A stretch of 32,740 bases of DNA from Lingula anatina (taxonomy: Eukaryota > Brachiopoda > Lingulata > Lingulida > Lingulidae), in NCBI RefSeq assembly GCF_001039355.2, contig NW_019775680.1, positions 654,224 through 686,963 on the forward strand, given 5' to 3'. Positions 10,897-21,476 of the stretch are shown piece after piece. Each line of letters begins with the position of its first letter. Position 1 is the first letter of the stretch. The notes beneath the pieces are model-generated. The model was not told where the DNA came from. It was given only the letters and a program-made list of their open reading frames with translations, and made no database searches. The position numbers and the translations under genes were made by a program.

Positions 10897-13800
10897 TTGT
10901 GCATGTGTGTTTAGACTCTTATGTTAGGACTCGTGCATGGAAATCCTTTAATAAATGATTCATTTGGATTTTGACAACATATGACTACTAGCGCCGTTTA
11001 CAGTGATACCTGATCGTCTACGGGTCTGTCAACCACCTGACTGACCCTTCAAGCTGGAAATGGTAAAATATACACCCTTTTTGGGTGTCCAGTTCTCATT
11101 GTTTTACCTTAAAATTATAAGCGCAAAAATTTGGAGACGCTTTTTAGATGTTAACCCCACCTTGCTTTAAGCAGATTGCAATGGTTCACGTAAATTGATA
11201 GTTTCATCTTTTGCCCTAAATTACACAAATAAAATGTCGCCACCAGTTTTCTATTCTTCTAAAGTAAATTTAATTTAAGTGTACCAGAATTCATAGGATG
11301 CAGAGCCTCTGGGGCTTGACTAAAGACATTTTTCTTATCTAAAAAGGAAAAGCCCGAAGAAATAATTGAAAGTTTACCATGTCGTTTGATCGACTTTTGT
11401 ATTTTTTTTATTACGCAAGAGAAAATATAATCCTGGCAACTGAATATACTTGTATACATATTATTTGTGTCTAGTTTTACAGCTACAGCAAAGATGGAGG
11501 TAAAATGGAGTATGTTTTCGTTGAAAAAGGGGGAGTTCGTTATGACACAGCGTGAACGCAGCGTCTACTCCTTCCGAAGTAAAATGAAAATAGAAACCCC
11601 AATGCAGTGCTGATTAGCGTCCGTTTAACGCTCAGAAATATAAATCGGTTCGTGTGTTCAGGTATCCAGTTGACCGCTGGCGAATTCTGACAGTAATCAT
11701 TATTCGCTTGGCAACAAATTAAAGTGTATTTTTTTTCTAGCTTCGACCCTGATAGCCAATTGAGAGACGCCAAATTGATGGAATTTATGTTCGTTAACTT
11801 AAGGTTGCAAATAAGCAAACGGCTATTTTTTCAACGTAACTTTGCCCCCGGCAGAAATATCGCCCCCAGTTTTCATGGTTTCTCTCCTGCTAAATCAAAG
11901 TGGGGAAAACGTACGTATACTAAACATGCTGCAGCCTTCGGATGACTCTTGTTTAAGAAACAAGTTCTGGGGTTTACTCAGTGCGAAACGTCCATCTTGT
12001 TGGCATTAACTCGGAGCGTTGGATGTAGCCTTACAGCAACGCGTTTCCATTTGCTTGACTGACTGGAGGAATTTAACCGTGTTTTGCATCAACTTCCTTC
12101 CCACTTGTGAGCTTTAAGTAACTGAGTTTTAACCCTCCCGGATTCTCTTTGCCTCGGTTTTACCTACAGATCACACGATATCATAATATATTTGAATCCG
12201 AGCAGACGATCTTTTCACAATTTGGGGACACAGCAAATGCATGTTTATTTAAAGCGAGCGAACTCGCTGCAGACTATTTGCAAAAAAGCGCAAGAGACAG
12301 AAGAGAATAATTTACGGCGAGTACAAACTTTATTAGAACTGAGTGTATTCTTCATATTGCTGGCAGATGATGGACAGACCTCACAATAAGGCTGGGGGGA
12401 TACTGCGTGTTAATACGGAGCAGACCCGTGGTGAACTTGGACATAGAATTTGAACAGATGAGGTGAACATCGCGCGAGGTAAAACTGAAAAAGAAAAATC
12501 AACACAGATTTTTACGCTAGGTTATACAGAGGCACAGTACAAACATTGTTTTTTAACGAGCTGGGTGTGAGATTCTGCTCACTGTTGGCGTAAGAGAAAA
12601 CCAAGGTGGTTCAGCTTTTAAACTATGCTAGAGCCTAGACGAAGGATGTCATAAACAAATTCGATTTAAGTTTACGTTTACTGTCACTGCCTAAACCACT
12701 TTCTAGCCTTCACTGGAACTATATCACAGGAAGAAAACGTCACTGCCGCTTCAACGTTCACTGCAAGAGCTTTCAGTTTCACACCAATACGAGCATAAAC
12801 AACTTACAACCGACGTTAAAAGGACCACTGGCGGTGCTGCTATATAATGTAGCTAATAAGAAGAAACCAAGACGTAATAGGGAACCTTAAATAATACCTG
12901 GGGCATGCCGATACAACTAAGTATTAATAGGATGGAGACTAAGAACATTCATAGGCAAGGGTGCATTGGGTTCCGTAATTAGACGGGCGTGCTCGTTAGT
13001 TCTGCCATAATTTACAGTTGCAGAGTGAACAATTAAGGATTTTGTTTATACATTATTAGTGCAGTTCAGAAAAAGTTGCTACCAGGTATGTACGGAGAGT
13101 GAAGTGACTTTGACAGATCACCGGAAGTGAACTTGCAACGTTTTAATTGATGGATTACAACCTAAAGCGACCTTCGGAGGAGGTGCCCTTTTTACGTCGC
13201 AAGAGGTAATAACTGAAATTAACTATGGAAATGTCGTAGATCCAGCAACAAAACATATAATAAACTGATCAAGCGATGACATAAGGTCGTTGTCTGAAAA
13301 TTCAGCTTGGTTTTGATAGCAAGGGTAAGTGATTCGCGAAACTTGTGCTTTTTGTCGTTTTTATCAGATATAAAGAACATTTAAGATGTTAAGATATAGC
13401 AAAGCACAATGATCCTGCTGAGTAATGGGATGTATAGATTACACGTCAACCTAGTTATTTGACAACCCCTGCGCTCTAAACATGTCAAACTAGCGAGAGA
13501 GTTATTATCGGCATTATCAACAATGACATAAGCGATACAGACTTACCCTCGATATCGCTCTATGAAGCCTTGTTCTGAAATATGTCTTTTTTGATTTTTT
13601 GACTTTAATCAGAATAAGATATTTGAAAAGAATAGTGCTAGTGTTCATAACACGCTAGGAAAGGAAGTGAAATCGCAAGGCATCAAACAAGGTCTTAGTT
13701 GATGCTGAAAAACCTGTGGTGTAGAATACTTTTAACTCACTGGAATTTTTGTGGTTCTTTCACAGAGCGCTTGATGATTCAGATGATTCAGAAGAGCTAT

Positions 13801-14015
13801 TGGAGACAGTATATGGACATAAGGAGCTGATTATGTCATGTGCTTATGCCTGCAGTTTCACTGTAAGTGTATACCACTTTGATGATAGAAGCGCCGATAG
13901 GCAACATCTGAGATCTTTATTTTCCTCTATATCTTACAACTTGAACTTTATGACTATTGGCTACGCTTCGCGTTTCATGTGAAATCTCTTCAGAAAAAAA
14001 TGCGTTAATTGGCTG
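10357..14015. other. Intergenic / possible 5' region of LRR gene
   Basis: No gene is recognised. There is a (CT)n tract at 10858-10892. Short frames at 11259-11459 minus, 11540-11818 minus, 11724-11945 plus, 12192-12389 plus and 13749-13982 plus lack domains. The last few hundred bases may hold untranslated exons of the LRR gene: AAGGGTAAGT near 13319-13328 is donor-like and TTCTTTCACAG ending at 13765 is acceptor-like. Neither can be confirmed from sequence alone. Confidence 0.45.
10858..10892. repeat. (CT)n microsatellite
   Basis: A pure CT run downstream of the MITE-like element. Confidence 0.95.
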
Positions 14016-14025
14016 TAGGAAAACT

Positions 14026-14058
14026 ATGAACCCGTACGTGACAAGTTACCACATGTGA
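14026..14058 (+). promoter_or_regulatory. Upstream ORF ahead of LRR gene
   Basis: An ATG at 14026 opens a frame of ten codons (MNPYVTSYHM) closed by TGA at 14056-14058, two bases before the LRR start codon at 14061. A second in-frame ATG at 14053 is followed directly by that TGA, forming a start-stop element. If both lie in the mRNA leader, they could lower or regulate initiation at 14061. Transcript structure is unknown, so the role is inferred. Confidence 0.45.
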
Positions 14059-14060
14059 AA

Positions 14061-17000
14061 ATGAGGAGTCTAATTCACAATATTCTTAGGATTGTCGTGC
14101 TTTCTGATTTGCTACAGACGCTAGGATGCCCGGTCCACTCATCGTTCCGACTAACCTGCGGATGTTCAGTTAAAAGTGAATTTTCTCTGGACAGCACGTC
14201 TGGACGACGTACGGCGTACAGCGTAACGCTGCTCACGTGCACCAGAGTCAGCAACGCCATAATACCGCGTTTTACGTCGGAGGGGGAGCAATTAGACCAA
14301 ATCCAATTTCATGATAATGCCATAGAAGAGGTGCAAAACAATGCCTTTATACGTCTGTCGCGTAAAAACGTGCAACGGATTAGTTTCACCAATGACAGAA
14401 TCAGCGCCGTCGGTCGCGACGCGTTTTCCGGAATTACAGATAGTCTACGCCACTTAAGTTTTCGAAATAATAGCCTAACTAGTCTCCCAGTGTTCAGTGG
14501 ACTGACTCTAGACACCCTTAACATAGAACACAATCACATCCAGACGGTGATATCTGGGTGGATTAGAAGGACAAGTATTACCAAACTAATTCTTGAGAAC
14601 AATGAAATTAAATTCCTGCAGGCAGGTGCTTTTCATGGTCTCTCCGATACCTTGCTTGAACTGTCATTAGCGGGCAATCTTTTAAACAAAATCACCCCGG
14701 AAATGTTCGGTGACCTACGGCATTTGTTGAAATTAGACCTTGACGGGAATAGGATAAGACATATTGAAGATTACTCATTTCGAGGTTGTCAACAGCTGGA
14801 GGAGCTTAGAATTTCGGACAATGTTTTGAGAGTTGTCACCCCGCGGGCTTTTGCCGGGCTGGAAACCACCCTGGTTTCCTTAGACCTGGGGAACAACCAG
14901 CTTGTGCGCGTTGAGCCGTATGTTTTCAGTAATCTTCACAATCTACAGAGGTTGCTCTTAGCCAAGAACCGCCTCCGAAGGGTTCTAACAGGTGCGTTTC
15001 AGAACTGCTCCTCGCTGCGAGATCTCCGTCTCGAACGGAACAACATTACCCACATTGCCGACGGGGCGTTTGCGGGGTTGGAATACACGCTGGGTCACCT
15101 GTATCTACAGTTTAATCAACTTCAAACGGTCCCCTCCAACATTTTTGCCAGTCTAAGGCGCTTAGGTGAGCTATGGCTCCATAAAAATTTGATTCATCGC
15201 ATCGAGGAAGGCGCGTTCGTGACCTGTCGGCAACTGATGATATTAAGTCTTTCAGGTAATGCTGTAAACTCCTTGACCCAGCAAACCTTGCGTGGACTGG
15301 AATCGTCTCTACAGAGGCTTTATTTAGACCACAACAAGCTGACGTTACCGCGTTACGAAATGTTTGCTAGTCTAAGGCACCTGCGAGTGCTGTATTTAGG
15401 CGGGAACCCTTTAACCTGCTCCTGCAGTCTAAACTGGCTAACTAACCCGAGAGAGATGTACATCATGTCGGATTTGATGCACATGAGTTGCAAAACAGCG
15501 CGTAAAAAACGCGAGTACGAGCTGACGAGATTTATTCGTCGATTCTGTCAAGAGACTACCCCGGTGGTACCTCAGTTCTCTACAACGGAGGCCACTGTTT
15601 CTGAAACAGTTTCTTGTGCGACGAGCAGCTCAACAGACTCCTCACTGGATCAGCGGGTTACATATTCGAACACAAAAACTGCTCTCGATCACACAACGCG
15701 GTTTGTTCCAATCCAAACAACACAAAACAAACGAGATCGCACGGCTGAATTCAGAACCGTTGCTAACTTATTTACCTCTGATGAAGTTACAAAAGTGACA
15801 GATGTTTCTTTCGTAACCGCTAACAGAAACATTGGTGAAAGAAACACACACTTAGTATCCAGCGGGGCTGAACCCACACATACCACTTCACCCACGATAC
15901 TTGAAAAGAAAAACCAAGTGATTACTACTAGGGGTTATATCACAGAACTATCGAGGTTTACTACCAGTGAAGAAAATTCAGAGGTTGATCATACGGCACA
16001 TTCATTAAATATGGCGAAGAGCACACACACTACGCCCCAAACGTCAACCACCGACAGCCCCTTCCCGCGACAGACGACAGCTGAATACGTTTCAATATCA
16101 GACGACAGAGAGACTCCTACGGTGCTGCCCTCTGCGGCAGACGGCAGTGAATCAATAACGCCACTGTCACCCTTTACAGAGGCCAATTCAACAGTGCCGT
16201 CATGGTCAGTAACATTAAGCAAAATAATGACGGAAAATAATTTTAAAGGTACCCATGTTTATTTTGATGTCCGGGCGCAAACGTCTCAGCAGCCACGTGC
16301 GCAACCAACTGAGACCACAGCTGCTTTAGACAATACACAAGAATGGATGACAGACGCCGTCAGAATGCTAGGGTCCACAAACGAGCCCACTACAGCAGAA
16401 AGCCGAGGTCTTACTCCAGAGCCTCCCCATTTGTCAGATGCAATCAAATCGTCCACCACAAACTATTTATTCATCGACGCAGAAAATGCAAACACGGACA
16501 AACCAGACACAGGTAGATTGTCATCCGAAATACCAGAAAATTCAACTCCTTTAGCAAGTTACAATACAACCGTTGATAGCTTGCGACAAAAGTCAAGACG
16601 CCCGCGGCCCGGTTCACGTAGGCGTGGCAATGGGAAGGGGCGTGGCAATAGGCGGGGTGGAAGGCGGGGCAGAAAGCGATTAAGAACGACATCCGTTTTA
16701 CCTGAAGTGTATTCAACTTTAGACATGCAAAGTTCCGTCACAGAGGTAAATTCTGCCATTTCCAGTGAATACATTTTGCCAGGAGTTTCCGATTCAGGCC
16801 AATCAATAGGAATTACAGCATCAACTGAATTAGAGGAAAACATCGAAAAAAGGACCGAAAAACTAACAACATTAATGGAAAGCAGTCAACGATTTGATTC
16901 AAAAGCAGCTGTTGATTATGTAACACCTTCAGCTGATTTTTCCATTTATACTGCAGCTAATGCAATGGATGTGTCCAATGATAGGGGTCACTTTGAAACC

Positions 17001-17327
17001 ACAAACGAACGATATTTGGACAGCACCCCATCTCATGTTTCATTGGCAGACTCGACAACTCGAGAACAGAGTAACACCGATATCAGTATAAAAACGACAA
17101 ACATCCACAAAGACTCTTCCGTTGTTAATTTTAGGAATTCTATGGAAAATGAAAAACACACGGACGCTATAACCACAACAACGAACTTTAGAACCCCAGG
17201 GGCAACTAGTCCTGCGCCGGTTCACGACCAACTTCCTGGGAACCGGGGAACTATTTCTTGTCCGCAACTTGGACTAATAACCTTAATCTATCTAATTTTG
17301 TTAAGCATTAAATGGGTGTTAGTTTAA
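14061..17327 (+). CDS. Secreted/GPI-type leucine-rich-repeat mucin-like protein
   Basis: Single open exon, 1088 residues. The ATG at 14061 is the first in-frame Met after an in-frame stop at 14016. Residues 1 to about 25 form a signal peptide (MRSLIHNILRIVVLSDLLQ), followed by a short Cys-containing N-cap. About 16 leucine-rich repeats of the LxxLxLxxNxL type run from roughly residue 78 to 450. They end in an LRRCT-type cap with the four-Cys pattern beginning NPLTCSCSLNWL and ending RRFC near residue 495. Residues 500-1060 are a Ser/Thr-rich, mucin-like stalk with N-glycosylation sequons. Inside the stalk is a strongly basic Arg/Gly/Lys patch at about 843-876. The last 20 or so residues (LGLITLIYLILLSIKWVLV) are hydrophobic with no cytoplasmic tail, which fits a GPI-attachment signal. 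Likely a cell-surface adhesion or recognition protein. The LRR part resembles chaoptin/connectin/Slit-type repeats, with no closer assignment. Confidence 0.88.
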   Translation: MRSLIHNILRIVVLSDLLQTLGCPVHSSFRLTCGCSVKSEFSLDSTSGRRTAYSVTLLTCTRVSNAIIPRFTSEGEQLDQIQFHDNAIEEVQNNAFIRLSRKNVQRISFTNDRISAVGRDAFSGITDSLRHLSFRNNSLTSLPVFSGLTLDTLNIEHNHIQTVISGWIRRTSITKLILENNEIKFLQAGAFHGLSDTLLELSLAGNLLNKITPEMFGDLRHLLKLDLDGNRIRHIEDYSFRGCQQLEELRISDNVLRVVTPRAFAGLETTLVSLDLGNNQLVRVEPYVFSNLHNLQRLLLAKNRLRRVLTGAFQNCSSLRDLRLERNNITHIADGAFAGLEYTLGHLYLQFNQLQTVPSNIFASLRRLGELWLHKNLIHRIEEGAFVTCRQLMILSLSGNAVNSLTQQTLRGLESSLQRLYLDHNKLTLPRYEMFASLRHLRVLYLGGNPLTCSCSLNWLTNPREMYIMSDLMHMSCKTARKKREYELTRFIRRFCQETTPVVPQFSTTEATVSETVSCATSSSTDSSLDQRVTYSNTKTALDHTTRFVPIQTTQNKRDRTAEFRTVANLFTSDEVTKVTDVSFVTANRNIGERNTHLVSSGAEPTHTTSPTILEKKNQVITTRGYITELSRFTTSEENSEVDHTAHSLNMAKSTHTTPQTSTTDSPFPRQTTAEYVSISDDRETPTVLPSAADGSESITPLSPFTEANSTVPSWSVTLSKIMTENNFKGTHVYFDVRAQTSQQPRAQPTETTAALDNTQEWMTDAVRMLGSTNEPTTAESRGLTPEPPHLSDAIKSSTTNYLFIDAENANTDKPDTGRLSSEIPENSTPLASYNTTVDSLRQKSRRPRPGSRRRGNGKGRGNRRGGRRGRKRLRTTSVLPEVYSTLDMQSSVTEVNSAISSEYILPGVSDSGQSIGITASTELEENIEKRTEKLTTLMESSQRFDSKAAVDYVTPSADFSIYTAANAMDVSNDRGHFETTNERYLDSTPSHVSLADSTTREQSNTDISIKTTNIHKDSSVVNFRNSMENEKHTDAITTTTNFRTPGATSPAPVHDQLPGNRGTISCPQLGLITLIYLILLSIKWVLV

Positions 17328-18432
17328 CGGCTAGTGACAATAGATACTTTTTCCCTCAAGGCCAAAGGGATACTTTTGGACGGACCGCCAATGGAGTTCG
17401 GACGATTGTGGTGATATTGGTAAATATATTTCACTTTCAACAATGTGGTATCACTCAATTTTTGTAATTGGCGTGGTGTTTTTCGTACCGTTTTTGAGTC
17501 GTTCTTGCATCTTACCTTTAAGAGTATTATTAGATAAATTTATTTGAATCCTAAGGCAAAAATCAAGCAAAATTGGTCACTTATGCCTAGGCGATCTTTC
17601 ATTTACCTGAACTGTTTATTCTTTTAAATCAGCTGTAAGTAGTGTACATTATTGGGTATCAACCGGAAAATATAGACAAATAAAATATATTCTTTTAAGA
17701 TGCAATTGATATTGAAGTATATGTAAGTAGTGCGCTTGTGAAAGTCATAGTTAAATACCGATCGAAAAAAGTGAGGGTTAGTAAAACTGAAAATATCGAG
17801 AAAAAAAATAATAAAACGTAATTAGATATATACGAGTCGTTTTTCCCCCCGAAACTTAAAATGTGTGCCTATTGATCACGCGTGTACATGTGTGAGCTTT
17901 CACAAGGCAAATGTGCAGTATAGACATAAATGTTTAGAGAAGTTACATAAATGCAATCTTTTTGGTTTCAAAAATTTGACCAAAAATGGACGTATTGGTC
18001 GTAGAAAGGCTATTTAGACGAACAAAGTCACTACCAATATTATAGTGTACGTGCATTTTTTCACGCGTGTATAGACATAGTTCTTATAAATATTTATCTT
18101 ATAATTCTTATCAAATGAGGTCCTTAAATGTGAAAACAAACGCATATGAGATGGCGAGTTTTAATTTAGGTCAAAATTGATAACGTGTGAAGTGAAACAT
18201 GTAGTGTGAACTACCATCCACATTTAAGTGTCATTTTCAGTGTTCAAATTATCTATGAACTAATCTGCTCTTACGTCAGAAGGAGGTTGCCCTTATATTT
18301 TTGGCATTGAGAGGGATCAAAAGTCGTGATATACATGTATTTATCATATCACTTACGTAAAGACGAACTGGACTGAATGGTTTTGATCACGGGGTGGTTT
18401 TTATACATTGAAGTTTAAACTAATCTGGTAAC
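17328..18432. other. 3' UTR of LRR gene and intergenic spacer
   Basis: A canonical polyadenylation signal AATAAA at 17679-17684 lies about 350 bases after the LRR stop. The rest is AT-rich with no gene seen, up to the first MS4A-like start codon. Confidence 0.5.
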
Positions 18433-18578
18433 ATGTCCGAAACTCACGACAGGGTGCCGCTGGCACCTCCACCGCCCTATCCTGGCCGCGACAAGACGAG
18501 GTAAGGGTTACATACAGAACTGTTTTTATTGCGCAGAAGACATTATCGAAAGTTGTACTTTCTCTCCATCGTTCTGCT

Positions 18579-18636
<58 letters not shown>

Positions 18637-18816
18637 ACTTGACGCACATACATAAATGGTGGCGTTAGTAATTAACCAAACATTTTTTTAACTAAGGGGG
18701 GGGGGGAGGTCATAGCATGTTGTGCTTTTTATCTGTCAAGGATAATTATATGAACTGTGCCTCATTTCCTTTTGAATAATTGCATGGGCTTCATGTATGT
18801 TACTTAGTCTGATACA

Positions 18817-18866
<50 letters not shown>

Positions 18867-19867
18867 GGGTTTCCTCGAAGTGTCTGAATGTTTGCCACGT
18901 TGTCATTGGAGTGCTATGTCTTCTACTTGGAATTTTGTTCCTCGTCCAGTTACCAGAGTTTTTTAAAGAAGAAAACGTGCCAACTAAAGACTGCGACAAG
19001 GCCGTCGTCATATGGAACCTGAAAACCGGGGCTGGGGTCTGGAGTGGAATGTTGGTAGGTTTCGAAAAAAGAAAAAGACCAACCTGAATTGATAATTATG
19101 TCCCTATCAAAATGGCTGTTTTTGTCATATAATTTATTATTTATTCATTTATTCGTTAATTGGGTAAATAGTTAATCTAATATTTATTTACTTACTTTGC
19201 CAGCTTTATACAGTGAGCAGTTTGAATCCATGCTGAGCATTACTTTTTTATGTAATTATAACTATTATACCTTTGACACTTTTATGTTATTGCCATGCTA
19301 TAATGTATATGTCTAATTTAAATGTTGATTGTACTCCGAAATAATTTTATTCACTGCATTTTCGGTAACGGCAAAGTTGAATTGATTTTATATTTAGAAT
19401 AAGAACATTGGGGCTATACTTTCTTTCATTTACAATTTTTCAGTTCATAATCTCTGGGATACTTGGACTAATTGCTTGGACTAATCCATCTGTTTTAGTA
19501 AGCATATCCATATCATTTCATACTTGTTAAGGTCCCAAGAACATAGTTTTCAAATATGTTTCAAGTATGTTTGAGCGAAAATATGCTGGATATATATATT
19601 AAAACAATTGATACTAGTGACGGTGAAAAAACATCTGCCTATTTAAATGCCTAATTAACTATCTGTTCCATGAATTTAATCATTAACACTTAACCGATTT
19701 ATAATTGCAGTTGGTGGTGCACCTGTTGTCGTCTGCTATTGTTATTGCCATATCTGCTCTGCTGTTGGTACTGTCCATAATAGATATGACTGATACCAGT
19801 TGCAATGTTTATAACAACCCGGGTGTAGTAGTACGTGTGCATATATCTCATTCTCTCTTTATTTATC

Positions 19868-19935
<68 letters not shown>

Positions 19936-20947
19936 AAACACACACACATGCACAAAACAATATGTACACATGCGTGCTGGATAAAGTCTTCTTTACAAAT
20001 ACATTCATTCACGAGCGTCAGTATTTTTAACATTGTTACCGTACGGTTTCATGAAATTTTAGAGTGTGCTTTTAAGTTCTAAAGATTATTCATTTCATGT
20101 ATATATGGAATACACTATTTAGCATAAACATGTTGTTTTTTGGTTTATTATCAAAGAGAGATGGTTTTTATTGTTGAACATTATTCGCCTTTTAACAACA
20201 AGTTGCTTTGGGGGGAGGGGGTGAACAAAAAGACACATTACAAGGTCATGGCCCTTCTTCTTTGCAGCAATGGATCGTTTTGCTAGCTATGTGCTGCAGT
20301 ATGGTGTTTTTGGCTGTGATAGAGATGCTGCTTACCATTGTGTGTTCATTGGTGCAATGTGTCGCCTGGAACAGCCGCCCAGCGGTAAGTATCGCCTACC
20401 AGTGTTTTCATGCAAATAAATCATTCACGAATTTTGTGTATATAAGTCACACTTGCAATCTACCTGGAGAGTTCAAGCAAAATTTATTTACTAACATTTC
20501 ATCCAAATTTAAGAGTTAAGACAACGAAGCTTACAGGATTCCTCAGCCTGGTGAAAGAAGCAAAACATATGATATTCCAAGAGACTCTGGTTCTCTATAT
20601 TGAAATAACTAGGCGTAAACACATAAACGACAAAGAATAATGTTAGATGCAGCAAATTTTTTAAAATGTTATGACTAACAGTGAATCGTTCATGACAGAT
20701 TTTTTGTCCCCGTTTTTCATTACCAGAGAGCTGTGTAAATCCACACCCAATCGACACAGACGGAAATGAGGAGACCAAAACTGCAAAGCAAATTTATTTT
20801 TTATTTCTTAGAAACGGACAATGGACGTTTATCTGGACATACTTTAGTAGACTTGTAAATCAGATTGGGAATGTTTTCAGCAACTGTCTTCAAGGCCTCC
20901 CGAGATATAACATGCTCATATCGATATGTAAAACAGAAAATAGGTGA
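18433..20947 (+). CDS. MS4A/CD20-like four-transmembrane protein, copy A
   Basis: Six exons: 18433-18500, 18868-19054, 19444-19497, 19711-19830, 20268-20384 and a last exon from 20727 or 20729. Introns are GT-AG with phases 2,0,0,0,0. The first five exons give 182 residues. The N-terminus is cytoplasmic and proline-rich (VPLAPPPPYPG), with a PPxY WW-binding motif. TM1 is in exon 2 (VCHVVIGVLCLLLGILFLV), TM2 starts exon 3 (FIISGILGLIA), TM3 is in exon 4 and TM4 in exon 5 (WIVLLAMCCSMVFLAVIEM). The GVWSGML-FIISG junction is the MS4A/CD20 family signature before TM2. The C-terminus is uncertain. Acceptor AG 20725-20726 gives a stop after three codons, while AG 20727-20728 gives 72 further residues ending at 20947, of which the first dozen resemble copy B. 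Products of this family are membrane tetraspans of the plasma or endosomal membrane, often signalling or channel-associated. Confidence 0.85.
18579..18630. repeat. (TC)n(AC)n compound microsatellite in intron 1 of copy A
   Basis: TC run to about 18602, then AC run to 18630. A repeat of the same type and order sits at the equivalent place in intron 1 of copy B (22442-22518). Confidence 0.95.
18819..18867 (+). repeat. (ATT)n tract forming the 3' splice site of copy A intron 1
   Basis: The trinucleotide run ends TTATTAG, directly abutting exon 2 at 18868, with no ordinary pyrimidine tract between them. The AG at 18866-18867 is the acceptor that restores the reading frame as an AG|G Arg codon. 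Confidence 0.85.
19869..19932. repeat. (TC)n(AC)n compound microsatellite in intron 4 of copy A
   Basis: It lies about 40 bases after the exon 4 donor (GTACGTGTGC). Copy B has an equivalent repeat about 35 bases after its exon 4 donor. Confidence 0.95.
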
Positions 20948-20998
20948 ATATTTTTATAAGTTTAATGGCATAGATATTTGGTATATTGACCTTTGCGT

Positions 20999-21312
20999 TA
21001 ATACCAACTTCCGTCGGTTTTCTGTGGATATTTTAAAGTCGAGTCCAAGGGTTTGATAAATGTTCATGGCAACGTCTTCATCTCCCCAAAATAAGACAAG
21101 GCGTTTCTCTACGGTAGTGGAATTCCATCGGAACACTCGGAGGATGTCTTCAAGGTCATGGACGCTGACGGCGATGACGTCACAAGAAGAGAGGACTTCG
21201 CTGTAGCTCACGCTGATTTCATTACCAGTGAAGACGAAACAGCCATCATATATGTAATTGTGTCATTGATCGTTTTGATTAAAATCACGTGGCAGGATGT
21301 ACATGTATGGTG
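20999..21312 (+). pseudogene. Broken EF-hand gene copy (SCP-like)
   Basis: The DNA aligns by eye with the last exon and start of the 3' UTR of the EF-hand gene at 27817-28220. Shared words include CATCTCCCCAAAA, CTCGGAGGATGTCTTCAAGG and, past the stop, GATTAAAAT...GGCAGGATG. The reading frame is broken. The Glu codon after PK in EF-hand 3 is TAA, there are frameshifts upstream, and the EF-hand 4 loop reads DADGDDVTRRED with the central Gly replaced by Asp. Neither earlier exon was found nearby. It lies just downstream of MS4A-like copy A, exactly where the intact-looking relative lies downstream of copy B. A partial expressed product from the ATG at 21158 is possible but unlikely. Confidence 0.8.
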
Positions 21313-21352
21313 GAAGACTTTATGCTATACTGCATTGCTATTTAAGTATATT

Positions 21353-21475
21353 TAATATGAATAATGATGCAAAAAGTAAACATTGGTTCTTTTAGTACTT
21401 TTGATATGAATAAAGATGCAAAAGTATTTATTAGTTCTTTCATTACGTTTGATATAAATAAAGAAGACAGCAGAC
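21353..21475. repeat. About 49-bp minisatellite, two and a half units
   Basis: Units begin at 21353, 21402 and 21450 with TAATATGAATAA / TGATATGAATAAAG / TGATATAAATAAAG, followed by GATGCAAAA and TT(A/G)GTTCTTT in the first two. The second and third units carry AATAAA, so the array duplicates a possible polyadenylation signal downstream of copy A and its pseudogene. Confidence 0.7.
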
Positions 21476-21476
21476 A

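Noticed and set aside
14309-14533. Minus-strand frames inside the LRR gene
   Set aside because: Shadow frames of a strongly coding + strand exon.
18401-18649. Minus-strand frame rich in Cys-Val and Arg-Glu
   Set aside because: Translation of the (TC)n(AC)n microsatellite opposite exon 1 of copy A.
18736-19087. Frames with long Ile runs on both strands
   Set aside because: The Ile runs are the (ATT)n microsatellite; only 18868-19054 on the + strand is real exon.
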